DNA of 64,000 bases from Rhizomys pruinosus (GCA_009823505.1 VZQC01007061.1:613774-677773); one strand, 5' to 3'. Positions 32,606-42,869 are shown, numbered from the stretch's first letter. Numbers and translations are program-made. Notes: generated from the letters alone by a model not told the origin.

Positions 32606-32728
32606 TTTTTTTTTTTTTTGGTCTTTTTGAGACAGGGTCCTCCTGTAGCCCCAACCATCCTGGAACTCACAGAGATCCTCCTGCCTCTGCCTCCCAAGTG
32701 CTGGGATTAAAGACATGCCACTACTCCT
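32606..32728 (-). mobile_element. B1 SINE with internal deletion
   Basis: TTTTTGGTCTTTTTGAGACAGGGTCC through GATTAAAGACATGCCACTACTCC, lacking the GTAGACCAGGCTGG segment. Confidence 0.9.
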
Positions 32729-32850
32729 TTAAGTTTTAAAAGAAGAGTAAGAGTAGGAAAAAAGAAAACCTTATTGTTAAGTAGGCTGTTGTTAGTTAAT
32801 ACTCCCAAAGCTCAAAACAAATAGAATGAGATAAACACATAGAAATATAG

Positions 32851-33005
32851 GTTTTTTTGTTTGTTTTTGTCTTTCTGAGACAGGGTCTCCCTGTAGCTCC
32901 AGCTGTCCTGGAACTCACTATATAGACCAGGCTGGCCTTGAACTCCAAGATCTGCCTGATTCTGCCACCCGAGTGCTGGGAATAAAGGCATGCACCACAC
33001 CCGGC
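32851..33005 (-). mobile_element. B1 SINE
   Basis: TTTGTCTTTCTGAGACAGGGTC through GGCATGCACCACACCCGGC. Flanks GAAATATAGGTTTT and GAATATATAGTTTT. Confidence 0.94.
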
Positions 33006-33076
33006 AGAATATATAGTTTTTATGGTTACAGTTTAAGGGAGAGCATAAAGATCTTTTAAATTTTATTTTTTGGGGC

Positions 33077-33303
33077 GGGGCTGGAGAGATGGCCTAGCAG
33101 TTAAGAGCAACGACTGCTCTTGCAGAGGACCCAGGTTTGATCCCCAGCCGCCATGGCTGAGAACCGTCTGTAACTCCAGTTCCAGGGGAACTCCAGTTCC
33201 AGGGGAATCCGACACCCTCTTCTGACCTCCATGGCATTGCACAACATGGGTGCACAAACCTACATGCAGAGTACATTCATACACATAAATAAATAAAATT
33301 TTT
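33077..33303 (+). mobile_element. B2/B3-type SINE, two internal units
   Basis: The two 17-bp units at 33172-33188 and 33189-33205 are identical to each other (AACTCCAGTTCCAGGGG). A short deletion removes part of CACCCACATGG. Confidence 0.95.
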
Positions 33304-33327
33304 TAAAAATTAAAAATAAATTTTATT

Positions 33328-33491
33328 TTGGTTTTTGTTTTTTTTTGGTCTTTTTGAGACAGGGTCTCCCTGTAGCCCCAGCTGTCCTGGAACTCACTCT
33401 TGTAGACCAGGCTGGCCTGGAACTTACAAAGATCCGCCTGCTTCTGCCTCCCGGGTGCTAGGATTAAAGGCGTGCACCACCATGCCCAGCT
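33328..33491 (-). mobile_element. B1 SINE
   Basis: TTTTTTTTGGTCTTTTTGAGACAGGG through GCGTGCACCACCATGCCCAGCT. AAATTTTAT flanks both sides. Confidence 0.94.
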
Positions 33492-33493
33492 AA

Positions 33494-33713
33494 ATTTTAT
33501 GTTTATTTTACGTGCATGACTGTTTTACCTGTGTGTATGTAAGTGCACCTATGTGTGTTCAATGAGTGCAGAGGCCAGAAGAGAGCACTAGAGCCCCAGG
33601 AACTGGAGTTATGTATAGATGGTTGTTAGCTGCCAGGTGTATACTGGGAACCAAACCAGGGTCTTCTGCAAGAGCAGCCAGTGCTCTTAATCACTGAACT
33701 CTCTCTCCGGCTC
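33494..33713 (-). mobile_element. B2/B3-type SINE, old
   Basis: TTTATTTTACGTGCATGACTG through ACTGAACTCTCTCTCCGGCTC. Confidence 0.85.
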
Positions 33714-33734
33714 ACCCCTCTCCCCTGCCCCTGC

Positions 33735-33880
33735 TTTTTTTGTTCAGGCAAATCTCACTATGTAGTCCTGGCTGGGCTGGAATTAGTAATATAGATCAGG
33801 CTGACCTTAAACTCAGAGAGCTGCCCTCCTCTGCCTCCTGAGTGCTGGGGTTGGAGGCAGGTACGACAACACCTAGCAGG
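33735..33880 (-). mobile_element. B1 SINE, old
   Basis: CAGGCAAATCTCACTATGTAGTCCTGGC through GGTACGACAACACCTAGC. Confidence 0.8.
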
Positions 33881-33904
33881 AGTTTTGGTTTTTAACTTTT
33901 GTTT

Positions 33905-33905
<1 letters not shown>

Positions 33906-33936
<31 letters not shown>

Positions 33937-33964
33937 TGTATGTATGTATGTTTGTATGTATGTA
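33906..33964. repeat. (ATGT)n microsatellite
   Basis: About fourteen ATGT/GTAT units with one T substitution near 33952. Confidence 0.96.
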
Positions 33965-34122
33965 TTTTGGAGGGGCTCCTGCAGAGCAGCACCATGTATA
34001 CGTAGAGGTAGAAGACAATTTGAGACAGTCAGTTTCCTCCTACCATATGGGTCCTAGGGATCAAACTCAGGTCATCAAGCTTGGGGACAAGTGCCTTTAC
34101 CCTTTACCATGCCTACCCAGTA
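33965..34122 (-). mobile_element. B4-like SINE, old
   Basis: GTAGAGGTAGAAGACAATTTGAGACAGTCAG and GGTCCTAGGGATCAAACTCAGGTCATCAAGCTTGG are antisense B4 features. The preceding ATGT run belongs to its tail. Confidence 0.7.
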
Positions 34123-34318
34123 CTTAAAACAAATAGAAGGGTTGACTCTAATACTACTTAATGTCCAGCCTAACGAATTAAAAAAAACTGAAGTCATTTT
34201 ATGAAACAAACAGAATTTGTATAACCCCACAGAATCCTCTGGTCCTCTAGAAGCCATATTTAGCAGGCAGTGCTCGTTAGTCATCAATAGTTTAGTCAAA
34301 CCATTGAAAAATATTTCT

Positions 34319-34519
34319 TGGGGCTGGAGAGATGGCCTAGCAGTTAAGAGCACTGACTGCTCTTGCAGAGAACCCAGGTTTGATTCCCAGCACCCACATG
34401 GCAGCTAAGAACCGTCTTTAACTCCAGTTCCAGGGGAATCTGATACCCTCTTCTGAACTCTGCAGCACTGTATGACTTAGATGCACCTACCTACATGGCA
34501 GACAGTACACTCATACACA

Positions 34520-34559
<40 letters not shown>

Positions 34560-34566
34560 ATAGGTA
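34319..34566 (+). mobile_element. B2/B3-type SINE with (AAAT)n tail
   Basis: Full head, single 17-bp unit, and a tail expanded to about ten AAAT units (34523-34562). Confidence 0.95.
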
Positions 34567-34582
34567 AAGTAAGTTTCTTGCT

Positions 34583-34745
34583 GGCCAGGCATGGTGCCCA
34601 TGCCTTTAATCCCAGTACTCAGGAGGCTGGGGCAGGCAGATAGATTTCTGTGAGATCAAGGTCAGCCTGGTCTACAGAGCAAGATCCAGACCTGCTGGGG
34701 CTACAGGGAAACCCTATCTCAAAAACAAAAACAAACCAACAAGAA
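34583..34745 (+). mobile_element. B1 SINE
   Basis: GGCCAGGCATGGTGCCCATGCC through GGGAAACCCTATCTCAAAAAC. Confidence 0.93.
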
Positions 34746-34760
34746 CAAACCAAAATACAT

Positions 34761-34911
34761 TTCTTTTTTGGTCTTTTTGAGGCAAGGTCTCCCTGTAGTC
34801 CCAGCTGGCCTGGAACTCACTATGTAGAACAGGCTGGCCTCGAACTCAGAGATATGCGTGCCTCTGCCTCCCAAGTGCTGGGATTAAAGGAATGCACCAC
34901 CACACCTGGCT
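34761..34911 (-). mobile_element. B1 SINE with target-site duplication
   Basis: TTTTGGTCTTTTTGAGGCAAGGTC through ATGCACCACCACACCTGGC. Flanks CAAAATACATTTCTT and CAAAATATGTTTCTT. It forms an inverted pair with the preceding B1. Confidence 0.95.
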
Positions 34912-35129
34912 CAAAATATGTTTCTTATTAAGAAAACTTGGCTATAGAGGGACCCAAGGAAGGAACATCAAAGAAGAAAGTCATGATCAGTCTTAGGATA
35001 TAGGGTGGAATGAATTTATTAACTTAGAAAGCCACTTGCTCCAGAGAATTTAGCATGCTACAAGAACAACCAGTTGCCTTTAGCATTAACTACTACAATC
35101 TAGCATTATGGAATTCAACTTTCCTTAGA

Positions 35130-35254
35130 AATAATTTTTTTGTTTGTTTGAGACAGGGTCTTCCTGTAGTCTCAGCTGGCCTGGAACTTTCTATGTAAAC
35201 TAGACTGGCCCTTCCAAGTGCTGGGATTAAAGGCATGTACCAAAATGCCTGACA
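35130..35254 (-). mobile_element. B1 SINE with internal deletion
   Basis: TTTGTTTGTTTGAGACAGGGTCTTCC through GGCATGTACCAAAATGCCTGACAG. Confidence 0.88.
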
Positions 35255-35265
35255 GAACCCCCACC

Positions 35266-35374
35266 CCTTTTTTGGTCTTTTTAGGAAGACCAGATTGGCC
35301 TCAATCTCACAGAGATCCTCTTGCTTCTGTCTCTCTAGTGCTGGGATTAAAGGCACGCACCGCAACACCTGGCA
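35266..35374 (-). mobile_element. B1 SINE, shortened
   Basis: TTTTTGGTCTTTTTAGGAAGACCAGATTGGCC through GGCACGCACCGCAACACCTGGC. CAGAACCCC flanks it, shared with the preceding B1. Confidence 0.88.
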
Positions 35375-35613
35375 GAAACCCCTTTTGAGAGAAAATGCAC
35401 CTTCCTCCAATTATAAGTAATCACTCCACTGTTAAGCTACCTTTCCAGCCCCTTCCTCCAGCTACGAAAGAGATATATATGCTTGTCATCTTCTCTTTTA
35501 ATAGTCTTTACTCAAGATATATGCTGTTTACATGGAACAAGGTGTCTTACCTAGAAATTAACTACAGAAAATAAATTTCCTCTTCTTATAAAGTCATTAA
35601 AATAACCAAATTC

Positions 35614-35822
35614 TGGGCTGGAGATATAATTTAGTTGGCAGAGTGCTTCCTTGGCATACAAGAAGTCCTGGTCCTGGTTAGATCTCCAGCACCACATAAA
35701 CTAGGCATGACAGCACATGGTTGTAATCTCAGCACTTGTGAAGTGAAGGCAGGAGAATCAAAAGGTAACCCTTGGCTACACAGTTTAAAGCCAACCCAGC
35801 TTGGGATATGAGACTGTGTCCT
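35614..35822 (+). mobile_element. ID+B1 composite SINE
   Basis: ID-like head (GGCTGGAGATATAATTTAGTTGGCAGAGTGCTTCC...CTCCAGCACC) joined to a B1-like part (CTAGGCATGACAGCACATGG...GAGACTGTGTCC). Confidence 0.75.
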
Positions 35823-35964
35823 GAGGGAGAGGAGGGGAAGGAAGGTAGAGCCAGGAGAGGGAGGGGAGGGGAGGGGAAGAGAGGGGAGGGGAGGAAGACA
35901 GAAAGGAAGTAGGAGAGAGAGGGATAGGGAAAGGGGGGGAAGGAATGGAAGAAGGAAGGGAGAG
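35823..35964. repeat. Polypurine tract
   Basis: GGGGA/GGAAG-rich, about 140 bases with few interruptions, at the tail of the composite SINE. Confidence 0.93.
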
Positions 35965-36130
35965 AGAGATGGCTCATGTGTTAAAGGGACCTGAGTTGGA
36001 ATCCCCAGCATCCAAGTAAAAAAACTGGGCATGGTGGTACACTTGTTTTGTAATCCCAGCCCTGGGAAATGGAGATGGAGGTCCCAGGCCTCACTGGACA
36101 GCCAATCTAACCAATCAGTGAGCCTTGTTA
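35965..36130 (+). mobile_element. B4-like SINE, old
   Basis: GAGATGGCTCATGTGTTAAAGGGACCTGAGTTGGAATCCCCAGC followed by the B1-like CTGGGCATGGTGGTACAC...AATCCCAGCCCTGGG. Confidence 0.7.
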
Positions 36131-36145
36131 AAATGTTACGGATCG

Positions 36146-36413
36146 GGGCTGGAGAGATGGCCTAGCGGTTAAGAGCACCGACTGCTCTTGTAGAGGACCC
36201 GGGTTCGATCCCCAGCACCGACATGGCGGCTGAGAACCATCTGTAACTCCAATTCCAGGAGAACTCCAGTTCCAGGGGAATCCGATACCCTCTTCTGACC
36301 TCCGAGGCATTGCACGACACGGGTGCACAAACCTGCATGCAGACAGTACATTCATACACATACAAAAATAAATATATAAAATTAAAAAAAAAAAACTTCC
36401 TTCTAAAAAAAAA
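36146..36413 (+). mobile_element. B2/B3-type SINE, young, with target-site duplication
   Basis: Intact head, boxes and two units. GTTA(C/A)GGATC flanks it near 36135 and 36414. Confidence 0.95.
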
Positions 36414-36564
36414 AGTTAAGGATCTAAGTAAACTGAAGAGAACAAAGGAAAAGCAGGAAACCCTCCTCTCAAGCTTACATTCCAAATTCTTGAGTCAAGG
36501 AAAAAGTAAGTAAAACCACACAGGTGGAGAAAGCACACAGGGGGTTACACAGGATGTCGTAGGC

Positions 36565-36720
36565 TTGTTTGTTTTTTGTCTTTTTGAGACAGGGTCTCCC
36601 TGTAGCTCCAGCTGGCCTGCAATCACTACATAGATCAGGCTGGACTTGAACTCACAGAGATCTGCCTGCCTCTGCCTCTACAGTGCTGGAATTAAAAGCG
36701 TGCTCTACCACTCCCGGCTG
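36565..36720 (-). mobile_element. B1 SINE
   Basis: TTTGTCTTTTTGAGACAGGGTC through GCGTGCTCTACCACTCCCGGC. Confidence 0.93.
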
Positions 36721-37089
36721 TCTATTTTAACAGAATGTCCTTAGCTCCTGATGACGTTTGTCAGAATTTGAAAGTTTAAAATGCAGTAACATCCATTTTA
36801 CCCAACAAGACAGTAAAAATATACGTAGAGATTCGAGATGAAACTCTCACACCACAAGATAAAACTTTAAGATGATGGTCATTTTGGTTAGGAAGTTTTT
36901 ATTTTAAACTGAGTTCTAAGGTACAACACACAAAAGCAAAATGCTCAAAATCAAACTTCTTTTACAGAGTAAAACAAAGCCTATACAATGCTTACCGTGT
37001 TCCATTTTATAAACTGTACTCTGGGCAACCCTCTAAAGAGCTTTTTTGGGGAGAAAAATAATCTTACTCTAAGGTTTCCATATAATGTA
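36721..37089. other. Unassigned sequence
   Basis: No feature recognised. Confidence 0.45.
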
Positions 37090-37092
37090 TTT

Positions 37093-37261
37093 TCTTTTCT
37101 TTTCTTTCTTTTTTTTTTTGGTCTTTTCGAGACAGGGTCTCCCTGTAGCCCCAGCTGTCCTGGAACTCACTGTAGCCCAGGCTGGCCTTGAACTCACAAA
37201 GATCCACCTGCCTCTGCCTCCCAAGTGCTAGGATTAAAGGCATGCGCCACCATGCCTGGCC
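37093..37261 (-). mobile_element. B1 SINE with target-site duplication
   Basis: TTTTTTTTTGGTCTTTTCGAGACAGGG through GGCATGCGCCACCATGCCTGGCC. Flanks CAT(A)ATGTATTTTC and CATCATGTATTTTC. Confidence 0.95.
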
Positions 37262-37299
37262 CATCATGTATTTTCAAGTCTGATTAAAGTTTTAAGTCC

Positions 37300-37410
37300 A
37301 CCTAGGAGTGGTAGTATATATCTACAATCCCACCACTTGAGAGGGCTGAGGCAGGATGATCATGAGTTTCAGCCAGGCTTGTGGTGCATAATAATAATCT
37401 CAAAAACCAA
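37300..37410 (+). mobile_element. B1-like SINE, old
   Basis: CTAGGAGTGGTAGTATATATC, CCCACCACTTGAGAGGGCTGAGGCAGG and AATCTCAAAAACC, heavily diverged. Confidence 0.6.
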
Positions 37411-37584
37411 ACAAATTAAAAAAAAAAAATACAAACATAATTGCTCCCCTCCACCATTAGTGTGCATAGTGTTTTACTAGTATACAATAGTTACCAGAAG
37501 AGACTTGAATAAACAGTTCTTATTTGCTTCAGCAGGGATATTTAGAATATCCCTTTACTGAAGCCACTTATAATTATGTTTCTT

Positions 37585-37845
37585 TGGGTTGGGCTGAGGA
37601 GATGGCTCAGTTGGTAAAGTGCTTGCCTTGCAAAAACAAGGACCACAGTTTAAGTCTTAGAACCCACCTCTAAAAAGCTAGGCATGATGGTGCTCACTGA
37701 GCACTGCTGAGAGACAGAGACGAGAGGATCCCTGGGGCTCTCAGGAGACCCTGTCTCAAAGGAAGTAGACATTGTTTCTGAAAATGACACCCAAAGTTGT
37801 CCTCTGGCCTCCATATCCACATTAAAAAACAAACAAAAAAACACT
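37585..37845 (+). mobile_element. B4-like SINE
   Basis: GGCTGAGGAGATGGCTCAGTTGGTAAAGTGCTTGCC head, B1-like middle (CTAGGCATGATGGTGCTCAC...GGAGACCCTGTCTC) and GTTGTCCTCTGGCCTCC end. Confidence 0.82.
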
Positions 37846-38450
37846 GAACTTAGATGCTTACCTTATATGACTTCAACTAGACCACCTCCTTGCACTAAAA
37901 CAAAGCAGATTTCAGTCATGAGCGTTTTTCAGTCAGGGTAAGTATTTCTGTCTATCTTATCCTGCTTTACTTCTCATAATTAATTAAACTACATTTAAAA
38001 TAAAACTAGATAAAACTCACCAAGTCAAGTCAGTAGGAAAACTCTATTTGTCTTGTTTAGCAGGAAATCTCTGTTGGAAATAGAGATGATGAATCAGCTT
38101 AACTGGATTCTGAATCTCATACTAAGTCTTTGGCTGTTCTTAAAAATGAAAGCTCACAAAAATCAGGTGATACATTTGCAATGAAATGACTGATAAAAAG
38201 GATTTGCTACACAAAATTGCCATTCTAATATCTTATTTCTAGCTGAGTGCTCTACTTTTTAGTCATCTCTCAAAAAGATTACTCTTACAAATGAAAGTCA
38301 GAAAAATCTGAGCTAGTTCTAATGATCTTGCTTGAGTGCAGCAAAGATAAAATAAATCACTTGCCCTAGGTCAATATTTATGAGTGATTATTATCTTTTT
38401 TTCCTGAATGAATTACTACTACAAAGTATTCATGTAAAATAACCCTTTTA
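37846..38450. other. Unassigned sequence
   Basis: No repeat family or exon recognised in about 600 bases. Confidence 0.45.
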
Positions 38451-38467
38451 AAAAATGCTGTGTGTTG

Positions 38468-38670
38468 AGGCTGGAGAGATAGCTCAGTAGTTAAGAGCAC
38501 TGACTGCTCTTGCAGAGGACCCAGGTTCGATTCCCAGCACCCACATGGCAGCTAAGAACCATCTTTAACTCCAGTTCCAGGGGAATCCAATGCCCTCTTC
38601 TGACCTCTGCATTGCACGACACAGGTGCACCAACCTACATGCAGACAGTATATTCATACACATAAAAAAA
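38468..38670 (+). mobile_element. B2/B3-type SINE
   Basis: AGGCTGGAGAGATAGCTCAGTAG head, GGTTCGATTCCC B box, single unit, tail AAAAAAAAA. The left flank AAAATGCTGTGTGTTG (38452-38467) recurs only after the following B1. Confidence 0.96.
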
Positions 38671-38674
38671 AAAT

Positions 38675-38822
38675 AGCCGGGTGTGGTGGTGCACGCCTTT
38701 AATCCTAGCACTTGGGAGGTGGAGGCAGGCGGATCTCTGTGAGTTCAAGGCCAGCCTGGTCTACAGAGTGAGTTCCAGGCCAGCTGGGGCTACAGGGAGA
38801 CCCTGTCTCAAAAAGACCAAAA

Positions 38823-38873
<51 letters not shown>

Positions 38874-38882
38874 CAATGAATT
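38675..38882 (+). mobile_element. B1 SINE with (AAAT)n tail
   Basis: GCCGGGTGTGGTGGTGCACGCC through GAGACCCTGTCTCAAAAAGACC with about twelve AAAT units (38822-38872). The duplicated flank follows at 38883-38898. Confidence 0.96.
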
Positions 38883-38898
38883 AAAATGCTGTGTGTTG

Positions 38899-39044
38899 CC
38901 AGGCGTGGTGGTGCACACCTTTAATCCTAGCACTTGGGAGGCAGAGGCAGGCAGATCTCTGTGAGATCAAGGCCAGCCCGGTCTACAGAGTGAGTTCCAG
39001 GACAGCTGGGCTGCAGGGAGACCCTGTCTAAAAAAAAAAAAGAG
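38899..39044 (+). mobile_element. B1 SINE
   Basis: GCCAGGCGTGGTGGTGCACACC through GAGACCCTGTCTAAAAA. It begins right after the shared flank. A third, diverged flank copy GAATGCTCTGTGGTT follows at 39045-39059. Confidence 0.96.
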
Positions 39045-39077
39045 GAATGCTCTGTGGTTAATTGCACAAAGCAAGAC

Positions 39078-39222
39078 AGTTTGTTTGTTTGTTTGTTTGT
39101 TTGTTTGTTTGTTTTGAGACAGGATATCCCAGTAGCCCCCAGCTGGCTTTGGAACTCACAGAGAACCACCGGCTTCTACCTCCCAAGTACTGGGATTAAA
39201 GGTGTGAGCCACCATACCTGGC
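39078..39222 (-). mobile_element. B1 SINE with (GTTT)n tail
   Basis: Eight GTTT units, then GAGACAGGATATCCC through GTGTGAGCCACCATACCTGGC. It has a short internal deletion. Confidence 0.93.
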
Positions 39223-39238
39223 AAGGCCAGACACTTTT

Positions 39239-39396
39239 TTTCTGGGGGGGGGGGGTCTTTTAGAGACAGGGTCTCCCTGTAGCCCCAGCTGTCCTGGAAC
39301 TCCCTCTGTAGACCAGGCTGGCCTTGAACTCAAAAAGATCCGCCTGTCTCTGCCTCCCAAGTGCTAGGATTAAAGGTGTGCGCCACCTCGCCCAGA
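39239..39396 (-). mobile_element. B1 SINE, flanked by a reused target
   Basis: G-run, then TTTTAGAGACAGGGTCTCCC through GTGTGCGCCACCTCGCCCAG. AAGGCCAGA(C/T)ACTTTT precedes and follows it. Confidence 0.95.
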
Positions 39397-39412
39397 AAGG
39401 CCAGATACTTTT

Positions 39413-39586
39413 TTCTTCTTTTTTTTGGTTTTACCCTTTTTTTGGTATTTTTCAGACAGGGTCTCCCTTTTAGTACCAAGTGTCCTGGAGCTCACTCTGT
39501 AGACCAGGCTGGCCTCGAACCCATAGAGATCCTCCTACCTCTGCCTCCTGAGTGCTGGGATTAAAGGCCTACGCCACCACGCCCAA
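39413..39586 (-). mobile_element. B1 SINE, flanked by a reused target
   Basis: TTTTTCAGACAGGGTCTCCC through GGCCTACGCCACCACGCCC. AAGCCAGACACTTTT follows at 39587-39601. Confidence 0.95.
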
Positions 39587-39601
39587 AAGCCAGACACTTT
39601 T

Positions 39602-40235
39602 AAAGTGAAGTTATTTATCCTATGGTTTCAGAAAATGGTGCCACAACAGAAGCAGGAATAAGAGTGGCTGGGGTTCTAGAAGCAGAACCTAGGCAAGAGA
39701 ATGTAGAATTCCTGCTATTCTCCTTTTTATGAGAAAATAAAGCACTGTGTAAATCATTGATCAGTCTTTGAAATCCCTTGAAAATGTGAACACAAACTTC
39801 AATACACTGAAATCACTTTCTCTTAGACTGTAACAGTTGTTGGCAAAAGTGTGGTTACTAGTAGTAATAGAATTAGCACCACCCTAAACAACTGGTGCTA
39901 AAAACAGCGTAGCCTTGATCAGACACCATAAAATAAAGCCTACAAAAATCCCACGCAGTTCCCTCAAGAGATCAGCAGTCAGGTCAAATCCTTTCAACAA
40001 ATACTTGGTAAACACCAACTGTGCAAGGCGTATTTTGACACATAACATAAAACAACGTTTCTGACCCTCAAAGGGCAGTAAGGCCTTTAAGACTTTCTAA
40101 GTAATAATTCCCAGACAGAAGATAACCAACTTCTCTAACATGAAAGTCCTTTCCTCTCTTTTTTCTTAAGTCTCTGGGTCTTGCCCTGAATTTTCAAGAA
40201 TTAACATTTTCAGCCCCTACAGACGAACCAAAGTT
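39602..40235. other. Unassigned sequence, possible L2 remnant
   Basis: About 630 bases without a young repeat. 39995-40085 (AACAAATACTTGGTAAACACCAACTGTGCAAGG) faintly resembles the L2 3' end. Confidence 0.4.
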
Positions 40236-40251
40236 AAAGAATCTGACAATA

Positions 40252-40505
40252 GGGGCTGGAGAGATAGCCTAGCGGTTAAGAGCACCGACTGCTCTTGCAG
40301 AGGACCCGGGTTCGATCCCCAACACCCACATGGTGGCTAAGAACCGTCTGTAACTCCAATTCCAGGCGAACTCTAGTTCCAGGGGAATCCGAGACCCTCT
40401 TCTGACCTCCTCGGCATTGCACGACACGGGTGCACAAACCTACATGCAGACAGTACATTCATACACATACAAAAATAAATAAAATTAAAAAAAAAAGATA
40501 AAAAA
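40252..40505 (+). mobile_element. B2/B3-type SINE, young, with target-site duplication
   Basis: Intact head, boxes and two units. AAAGAATCTGACAATA repeats just before the head and again from about 40506. Confidence 0.96.
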
Positions 40506-40544
40506 AAAGAATCTGACAATACTAGTATATGAATATACTAGTAT

Positions 40545-40662
40545 TATGAATATATGCACATACCACAGCAAGTGTGGCGATCAGAGGACAACTTGGGGAA
40601 ATTAGCTCTTTCCTTTGAGCCTTGGGTGGGTACTCACATCCTCTAAGTCATCTCACTGGCCC
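40545..40662 (-). mobile_element. B4-like SINE, old
   Basis: GTGTGGCGATCAGAGGACAACTTGGGG...AAGTCATCTCACTGGCCCC, antisense. Confidence 0.7.
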
Positions 40663-40668
40663 CATTTA

Positions 40669-40815
40669 GCCAGGCATGGTGTGGAATGCTTTTAATCTTA
40701 CCACTAGAGAGGCAGAGGCAGAGGTGGGCAGATGAGTTGGAAGCCAGCCTGATCTAGATAGGGAGTTCCATGGCATCCAGGGATACACAGTAAGACCCTG
40801 TATCAAATTAAATTG
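40669..40815 (+). mobile_element. B1 SINE, old
   Basis: AGCCAGGCATGGTGTGGAATGC through AAGACCCTGTATCAAATTAAATT. Confidence 0.85.
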
Positions 40816-41000
40816 ACTGACTGACTGACTGGACTGGACTGGCTGCCCTTGCAGAAGACCTGGGATTTGGTTCCCAGCACCACACATGTAGCTTGTACCG
40901 AGGGGTCCCAACCATCCTTCTGGCCGTCCTGGCACTGTATAGAACCTGGGTGTACATTATATTCAGAAAAAACACTCATACACATAAAAATATACAAAAA
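40816..41000 (+). mobile_element. B2/B3-type SINE, old
   Basis: An ACTG-repeat start, then CTGCCCTTGCAGAAGACCTGGGATTTGGTTCCCAGCACC and ACACTCATACACATAAAAA. Confidence 0.8.
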
Positions 41001-41017
41001 AAACCAAAAAACAAAAC

Positions 41018-41160
41018 TGCACGCCTTTAAGATCCCCGCAAGCTCGGAGGCAGGCAGGCAGATCCTAGGATTTCAGGCGCAGCCTGGTCTAAGAGGAGAG
41101 TTTCTAGAAAACAGCTGGAGGGCAGGGGGAAACCTAGTCTAAAAAAAAAGAAAAGAAAAA
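41018..41160 (+). mobile_element. B1 SINE, indel-rich
   Basis: GCACGCCTTTAAGATCCCCGCAAGCTCGGAGGCAGGCAGGCAG with numerous small indels, A-rich tail. Confidence 0.82.
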
Positions 41161-42142
41161 AGTAAACCACATTGGTTAGAAATATAATAAAAAAGAAAAA
41201 TATCTGTCAGAATGTGGCCACAGCTAAACAAGAGTATGGGTTAGGAGCTAGCTGGACACAGAGTGCTTCCATTTGGTGCTGATAACAATGTATATTTAAG
41301 CATCATAATTGATGGAGATATATATAATATATATGATATAGTAATATCATGATATTTGCTTTTTATAATTAATCCTTAACGAATGCTAGGTGTCGTTGTT
41401 TTATTATTTTCTCAATCAATTCCTAAAAAAATTCCTGAAACATACGTTTGGCAAAATAACACGTGAATGGACAGGTACTAACTATGTCCAAAAAGGTCTT
41501 ATACAGAACACACTTTTGATTTTTCTTTTCTCAGAGATAATCCAGGACAGGGAATGTGGTAATAAAGCAGGGCTACACAGAAATTAAAATACACTTATAG
41601 ACAGAATGTCCTGTTATACTTCCTTTTTTAAAATTAATTTTATTACCTAAGACCTGTTATTTCAGGGAAATTTTCTCTACTGACATAAATGTTTAAATCT
41701 TTGTTATGAGTTAGTATTCAAATTATATGAGCAGCAAAAGCTACTGGAAAAGCAAAATCAGGACACAAGTATTTTTTTGGTTTTCTGAGTAAAAACATGA
41801 TTGAGGGAACCTAGAATCACTGCCATCTGATTCTGAGTAAAAGCCACAGTCTACACAATGGCTCAAAGGGCCTTGTACAACCTGTACCCTGTTAGCTCTT
41901 TGGCCTCAGCTCCACTGACATGTCCTAAGCTCTCTATGTTCCAGCCACACCATTTTCTTTGTTGTGGTTCCTCACAGAGCAGGTCCATTCTGTCCCAGGG
42001 CTTTGTATTTACTGTCTGGTAATTTTCTCTGGCTGGCTGAAGGGTAAGAGATTTCAGGGGCACACTCCCTCATCATTGCTGATCCTTGCCTTAACTGTTA
42101 CCATCTCTGTGAAAGTTTTCCCTGATACCCTTAAAAATGCAA
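41161..42142. other. Unassigned sequence
   Basis: About 980 bases of AT-rich DNA. The open frames at 41390-41587 and 41863-42159 have no recognisable protein. Confidence 0.5.
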
Positions 42143-42273
42143 TCTCCGCACACCTTTAATCCCAGCACTCTGGAGGCAGAGGCAGGCGGATCTTTGGGAG
42201 TTTAAGGCCAGCCTGGTCTACAAAGTGAGTTCCAGGACAGCTGGGGCTACAGGACCCAAAAAAAAAAAAAAAT
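42143..42273 (+). mobile_element. B1 SINE, 5'-truncated
   Basis: CCGCACACCTTTAATCCCAGCACTC through GGGGCTACAGGACCC and poly-A. Confidence 0.92.
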
Positions 42274-42292
42274 GTCCTCTATCCTCTCACTG

Positions 42293-42410
42293 TGTGGTGG
42301 TGGTGCACACGCCTTGTAATATCCAGAACTCAAGAGGCAAGAGCAAAGCAGTGATGAGTCCCCAGGCCAGCTGGGGCTCAGAGAAGACCCTGTCCTCAAA
42401 AATACAAACA
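42293..42410 (+). mobile_element. B1 SINE, indel-rich
   Basis: GTGGTGGTGGTGCACACGCCTTGTAATATCCAG through GAAGACCCTGTCCTCAAAAATAC. Confidence 0.8.
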
Positions 42411-42415
42411 GAATG

Positions 42416-42636
42416 GGGCTGGAGAGATGCTTAATTGTTTAAGGCATTGACTCGTCCTGCAGAAGACCTGGGTGCTTAGATTCTCAGCACACCACATGGT
42501 GGCTAGAACCATCTGTAACTCACTAGTTTCCAGGGAATCCATGCCATCTTCTGACCTCCATGGCATTGCATGACACGGGTGACCAACCTACAGCAGAACA
42601 GTACAACTCATACACATTAAAAAAAAAAAAAAACCA
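42416..42636 (+). mobile_element. B2/B3-type SINE, indel-rich
   Basis: GGGGCTGGAGAGATGCTTAATTG head through CATACACATTAAAAA with many one-base indels. Confidence 0.9.
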
Positions 42637-42637
42637 T

Positions 42638-42833
42638 GGGGCTGGAGATGGCCCTACGTGCTAAGAGCGCTGACCGCTCTTGGCAGAAGGAACCCGGGTT
42701 CGATCCCCAGCACCCACATGCGGCCGGAGAGCCATCTGAAAACTCCAATTCCAAGAGAAATCCAATTCCAGGGGAGTCAAACCAACACCCTTCTTCTGAC
42801 CGCCGTGGCATCGCACGACACAAACAGAAATAA

Positions 42834-42869
<36 letters not shown>

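Noticed and set aside
40252..40340. tRNA genes suggested by good A and B boxes in many places
   Set aside because: The boxes belong to tRNA-derived SINE heads. They lack a clover-leaf 3' half and are followed by the SINE body and A-rich tail.
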